NCBI GenBank assembly: GCA_964383365.1
Contig: CAYLHF010000007.1
Span: 47,767 to 111,766, forward strand
DNA length: 64,000 nt
Reading direction: 5' to 3'
Origin: CAYLHF01 sp964383365
GTDB taxonomy: Bacteria; Bacteroidota; Rhodothermia; Rhodothermales; UBA10348
Shown piece by piece: positions 61,934-64,000 of the stretch (position 1 is its first letter; every line of letters begins with the position of its first letter). The notes below the pieces were generated by a model that made no database searches, had not been told where the DNA came from, and saw only the letters and a program-made list of their open reading frames with translations. Both the position numbers and the translations under genes were made by a program.

Positions 61934-63613
61934 GTGGCCGACCCTAAAAAAATAATTTTCTCCATGCTTGGTGTCGGGAAGATCTACCGCTCCACCAACA
62001 AGAAAGTCCTTCGTGATATACACCTCTCCTTTTTTCACGGAGCAAAGATTGGCGTACTGGGTCTGAACGGATCAGGAAAAAGTACGCTACTCCGCATTAT
62101 TGCCGGAATCGATGACGATTATCTCGGCAACATTGATATCCAGAAGGGTATTTCCTTCGGGTATCTGCCTCAGGAACCGCAACTCGATCCTGAAAAAACG
62201 GTCCGTGAAACCATCGAAGAGAGCGTTTCTGAGACGCTCGCTCTCATTCAGCAGTTCAACGACGTGAGTGAACAGTTTGCCGATCCGGATGCTGATTTTG
62301 ACGCTCTGATGGAGAGACAGGCCAAGCTTCAGGATCGTATCGACCGACTCGACGCGTGGGATATCGACAGTAAACTGGACATGGCAATGGACGCCCTTCG
62401 GTGTCCCCCGGGAGACGCCAGGACCGGCCTCCTCTCCGGCGGAGAGAAAAGAAGGGTCGCTCTCTGCCGATTACTGCTCGAGGAGCCGGATGTACTGTTG
62501 CTTGACGAACCAACCAACCACCTCGATGCCGAGAGCGTCGGGTGGCTCGAACAGCATTTGGCCAGGTATGTGGGCACGGTCATCGCGGTCACTCACGATC
62601 GATACTTTCTGGATAACGTAGCCGGATGGATTCTCGAACTCGACCGGGGACATGGAATCCCTTTCGAGGGCAATTACTCGTCGTGGCTCGAGCAGAAACA
62701 CGCCAGACTGGCCGTCGAGGAAAAGCAGGCGTCCCGCCAACAACGAGCACTCGCCCACGAACTGGAGTGGGTCAAGACATCCCCCAAAGGTCGCCGGGCG
62801 AAAAGCAAAGCCCGTCTTGCTGCCTATGATAAAATGCTCGAGGAACAGGCTGAAAAACGCGATGAGACGGTTACATTACCGATTCAACCCGGGCCGCGAC
62901 TCGGAAAGTCGGTTATTCATGCCGACGGACTCTCCAAGGCATTCGAAGATAAACTCCTGTTCGAGAATCTCACGTTTTCGTTGCCCCCCAATGGGATAGT
63001 AGGTGTGATCGGAGCTAATGGTGCAGGTAAGTCCACGCTCTTCAAGATGATAACAGGTACGGAGAAACCGGATTCAGGGACCATCAAACTCGGTCAGACG
63101 GTGGTCCTCGGGTACATTGATCAGGACCGCCCCCTTAACGACGATCATTCCGTCTGGGAAGAGATATCTGAAGGACATGAGTTTGTCCGGATCGGAAACA
63201 GGGATGTACACTACCGTTCCTACGTGGGACAATTCAATTTCACGGGGTCGGATCAGCAGAAGAAAGTTTCCGAACTGTCCGGGGGAGAAAGAAACCGTGT
63301 ACACCTGGCAAAAATGCTCAAGACGGGGGCGAACGTCCTTCTGCTCGACGAACCAACGAACGATCTCGATGTCAATACGCTTCGCGCGCTCGAAGATGCG
63401 CTGCTCGATTATGCCGGCTGTGCCGTCGTCATCTCGCATGACCGGTGGTTTCTGGACCGGATTGCCACTCATATGCTGGCATTCGAGGGGAATAGCACCG
63501 TTTACTGGTTCGACGGAAACTACAGCCAGTATGAAGTGAACCGCCATGAACGGCTCGGAACAGACGCCGATCAGCCCCACCGGCTCAAATACAGGAGAAT
63601 GAAAAGAGATTGA
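61934..63613 (+). CDS. ettA: Energy-dependent translational throttle protein, ABC-F family
   Basis: EttA is a soluble ABC-F ATPase that binds the ribosomal E site and gates the first elongation step according to ADP/ATP ratio. Two ABC domains are in tandem: Walker A GLNGSGKST and GANGAGKST, signatures LSGGEKRR and LSGGERNR, and Walker B VLLLDEPTNHLD and VLLLDEPTNDLD. The text following the first Walker A (SFGYLPQEPQLDPEKTVRE) is EttA-specific. GTG 61934 gives a start MADPKKIIFSM and 559 residues, close to E. coli EttA (555); ATG 61820 (597 residues) and 61748 are possible longer starts but add unconserved sequence. Confidence 0.9.
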   Translation: MADPKKIIFSMLGVGKIYRSTNKKVLRDIHLSFFHGAKIGVLGLNGSGKSTLLRIIAGIDDDYLGNIDIQKGISFGYLPQEPQLDPEKTVRETIEESVSETLALIQQFNDVSEQFADPDADFDALMERQAKLQDRIDRLDAWDIDSKLDMAMDALRCPPGDARTGLLSGGEKRRVALCRLLLEEPDVLLLDEPTNHLDAESVGWLEQHLARYVGTVIAVTHDRYFLDNVAGWILELDRGHGIPFEGNYSSWLEQKHARLAVEEKQASRQQRALAHELEWVKTSPKGRRAKSKARLAAYDKMLEEQAEKRDETVTLPIQPGPRLGKSVIHADGLSKAFEDKLLFENLTFSLPPNGIVGVIGANGAGKSTLFKMITGTEKPDSGTIKLGQTVVLGYIDQDRPLNDDHSVWEEISEGHEFVRIGNRDVHYRSYVGQFNFTGSDQQKKVSELSGGERNRVHLAKMLKTGANVLLLDEPTNDLDVNTLRALEDALLDYAGCAVVISHDRWFLDRIATHMLAFEGNSTVYWFDGNYSQYEVNRHERLGTDADQPHRLKYRRMKRD

Positions 63614-63744
63614 CCCTATCTTGCTCGGCATGGCGTAATACGGTGACAAAGCCGGGCATTACGACGCCCCGTTGGAAACGCGCGCCGGTGAACGGCGTTG
63701 ACCGATTCATTCGCCGTCAGATTCCCGGAACCCACGTCGTTTTT

Positions 63745-64000
63745 ATGAGAGTTCGATCGATTCCAATCCTGATTATTCTACTCGTCTCGTCTACCTGCTG
63801 GTCGCGCGTAGCGGTCAGCCAGGTAGTATCCGATGTCAAGTACTGGATCCTGTTCGATGGCCGACCGGACACGCAGGACATCACGACTTCGATTACGGAT
63901 CCCGCGCGCCCCCCGCGGGCCCCCCCCCGGGCCCGCCCGGGCCCCCCCCGCCCACCTCCCGCCACTCCCCGCCTCCGCGCGCCCCCTGTTCCCCCTGTGG
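63745..64000 (+). CDS. Truncated secreted protein, possibly S8 peptidase
   Basis: Only the N-terminus is present. ATG 63745 is followed by a signal peptide (about residues 1-26: IPILIILLVSSTCW then ...AVSQ) and VSDVKYWILFDGRPD. The SxKYWIxFxD pattern is common at the mature start of S8 (subtilisin-like) peptidases in Bacteroidota/Rhodothermota, which is a weak family hint. From about 63904 the frame reads Pro/Arg/Ala repeats encoded by low-quality C-rich sequence, so residues after about 53 are not trustworthy. Confidence 0.4.
   Translation, partial: MRVRSIPILIILLVSSTCWSRVAVSQVVSDVKYWILFDGRPDTQDITTSITDPARPPRAPPRARPGPPRPPPATPRLRAPPVPPV
63904..64000. other. C-rich low-complexity contig end, probable artefact
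   Basis: The last approximately 97 bases are almost wholly C and G with runs of up to ten C, unlike the rest of the window, which is close to balanced in base use. The change is abrupt within a coding frame. Most likely a sequencing or assembly artefact at a contig end. Confidence 0.75.

Noticed and set aside
63614..63744. Terminator hairpin after ettA
   Set aside because: CGCCG-GTGAA-CGGCG near 63685-63700 gives only a 5-bp stem and no T-run follows.
1..64000. CRISPR array, tRNA, rRNA, transposase or integrase
   Set aside because: No regularly spaced short direct repeats with spacers, no cloverleaf-like sequences in the intergenic gaps, and no mobile-element protein motifs were seen.

Overview
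This 64 kb window is a densely packed bacterial chromosome segment with about 47 protein genes on both strands. I see no rRNA, tRNA, CRISPR array, insertion sequence or prophage. Gene content points to the Rhodothermota/Balneolota branch of the Bacteroidota-Chlorobiota group: a cytoplasmic MutAB/MeaB set, adrenodoxin-reductase-type ferredoxin reductase, SurA and parvulin lipoproteins, a DPP-IV-like S9 peptidase, an S8-like secreted protein start, and a cytochrome/YceI/DUF5777 operon. Few starts have a strong Shine-Dalgarno sequence. This placement is an inference from gene families, not from a marker-gene tree. A 100-N scaffold gap (41133-41232) and a C-rich low-quality tail (63904-64000) suggest a draft or metagenome-derived scaffold.

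Layout. 1-2738 (minus): cmk followed by rpsA, which runs off the left edge. 2859-8059 (plus): a SpoU methyltransferase, a fused methylmalonyl-CoA mutase and its chaperone meaB. 8045-10891 (minus): gltX, then an ECF sigma factor with its zinc-binding anti-sigma factor. 10988-17742 (plus): three parvulin/SurA-type envelope chaperones, a MoxR ATPase and hutF. 17716-20645: AI-2E permease (minus) and a secreted M23 peptidase (plus). 20661-25873 (minus): a tightly coupled run of cysteine desulfurase, DUF2064 transferase, fbp, thrB and thrC. 25992-27296: murA. 27329-31057 (minus): a 1242-residue outer-membrane protein. 31098-36389: ferredoxin-NADP reductase, copZ and copA, and a LacI regulator. 36406-39793: purC, then moaE, moaD, a peroxiredoxin and a LolC/E permease on the minus strand.

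39919-44118 (minus) holds the most unusual gene: about 1400 codons with 17 consecutive helical repeats of exactly 44 residues, a repetitive acidic linker containing the assembly gap, and a C-terminal GvpL/GvpF gas-vesicle domain. No other gas-vesicle gene lies in the window.

44524-48700 (plus): P5C dehydrogenase, a 2,4-diaminopentanoate-dehydrogenase-like enzyme, a small membrane protein and a GntR regulator. 48665-55942 (minus): a RodZ-like protein, ligA, an SSS symporter and a 7TM-HD phosphodiesterase. 56092-59027 (plus): PIG-L deacetylase, lipoprotein cytochrome, YceI and DUF5777. 59092-61722 (minus): S9 peptidase. 61934-63613 (plus): EttA-type ABC-F protein. 63745-end: start of a secreted protein truncated by the poor-quality contig end.

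Themes: envelope biogenesis and stress (ECF sigma, parvulins, SurA, Lol, M23, MurA, RodZ-like), propionate and amino-acid catabolism (MutAB, MeaB, HutF, PruA), and metal/redox handling (CopA/CopZ, peroxiredoxin, FprA).
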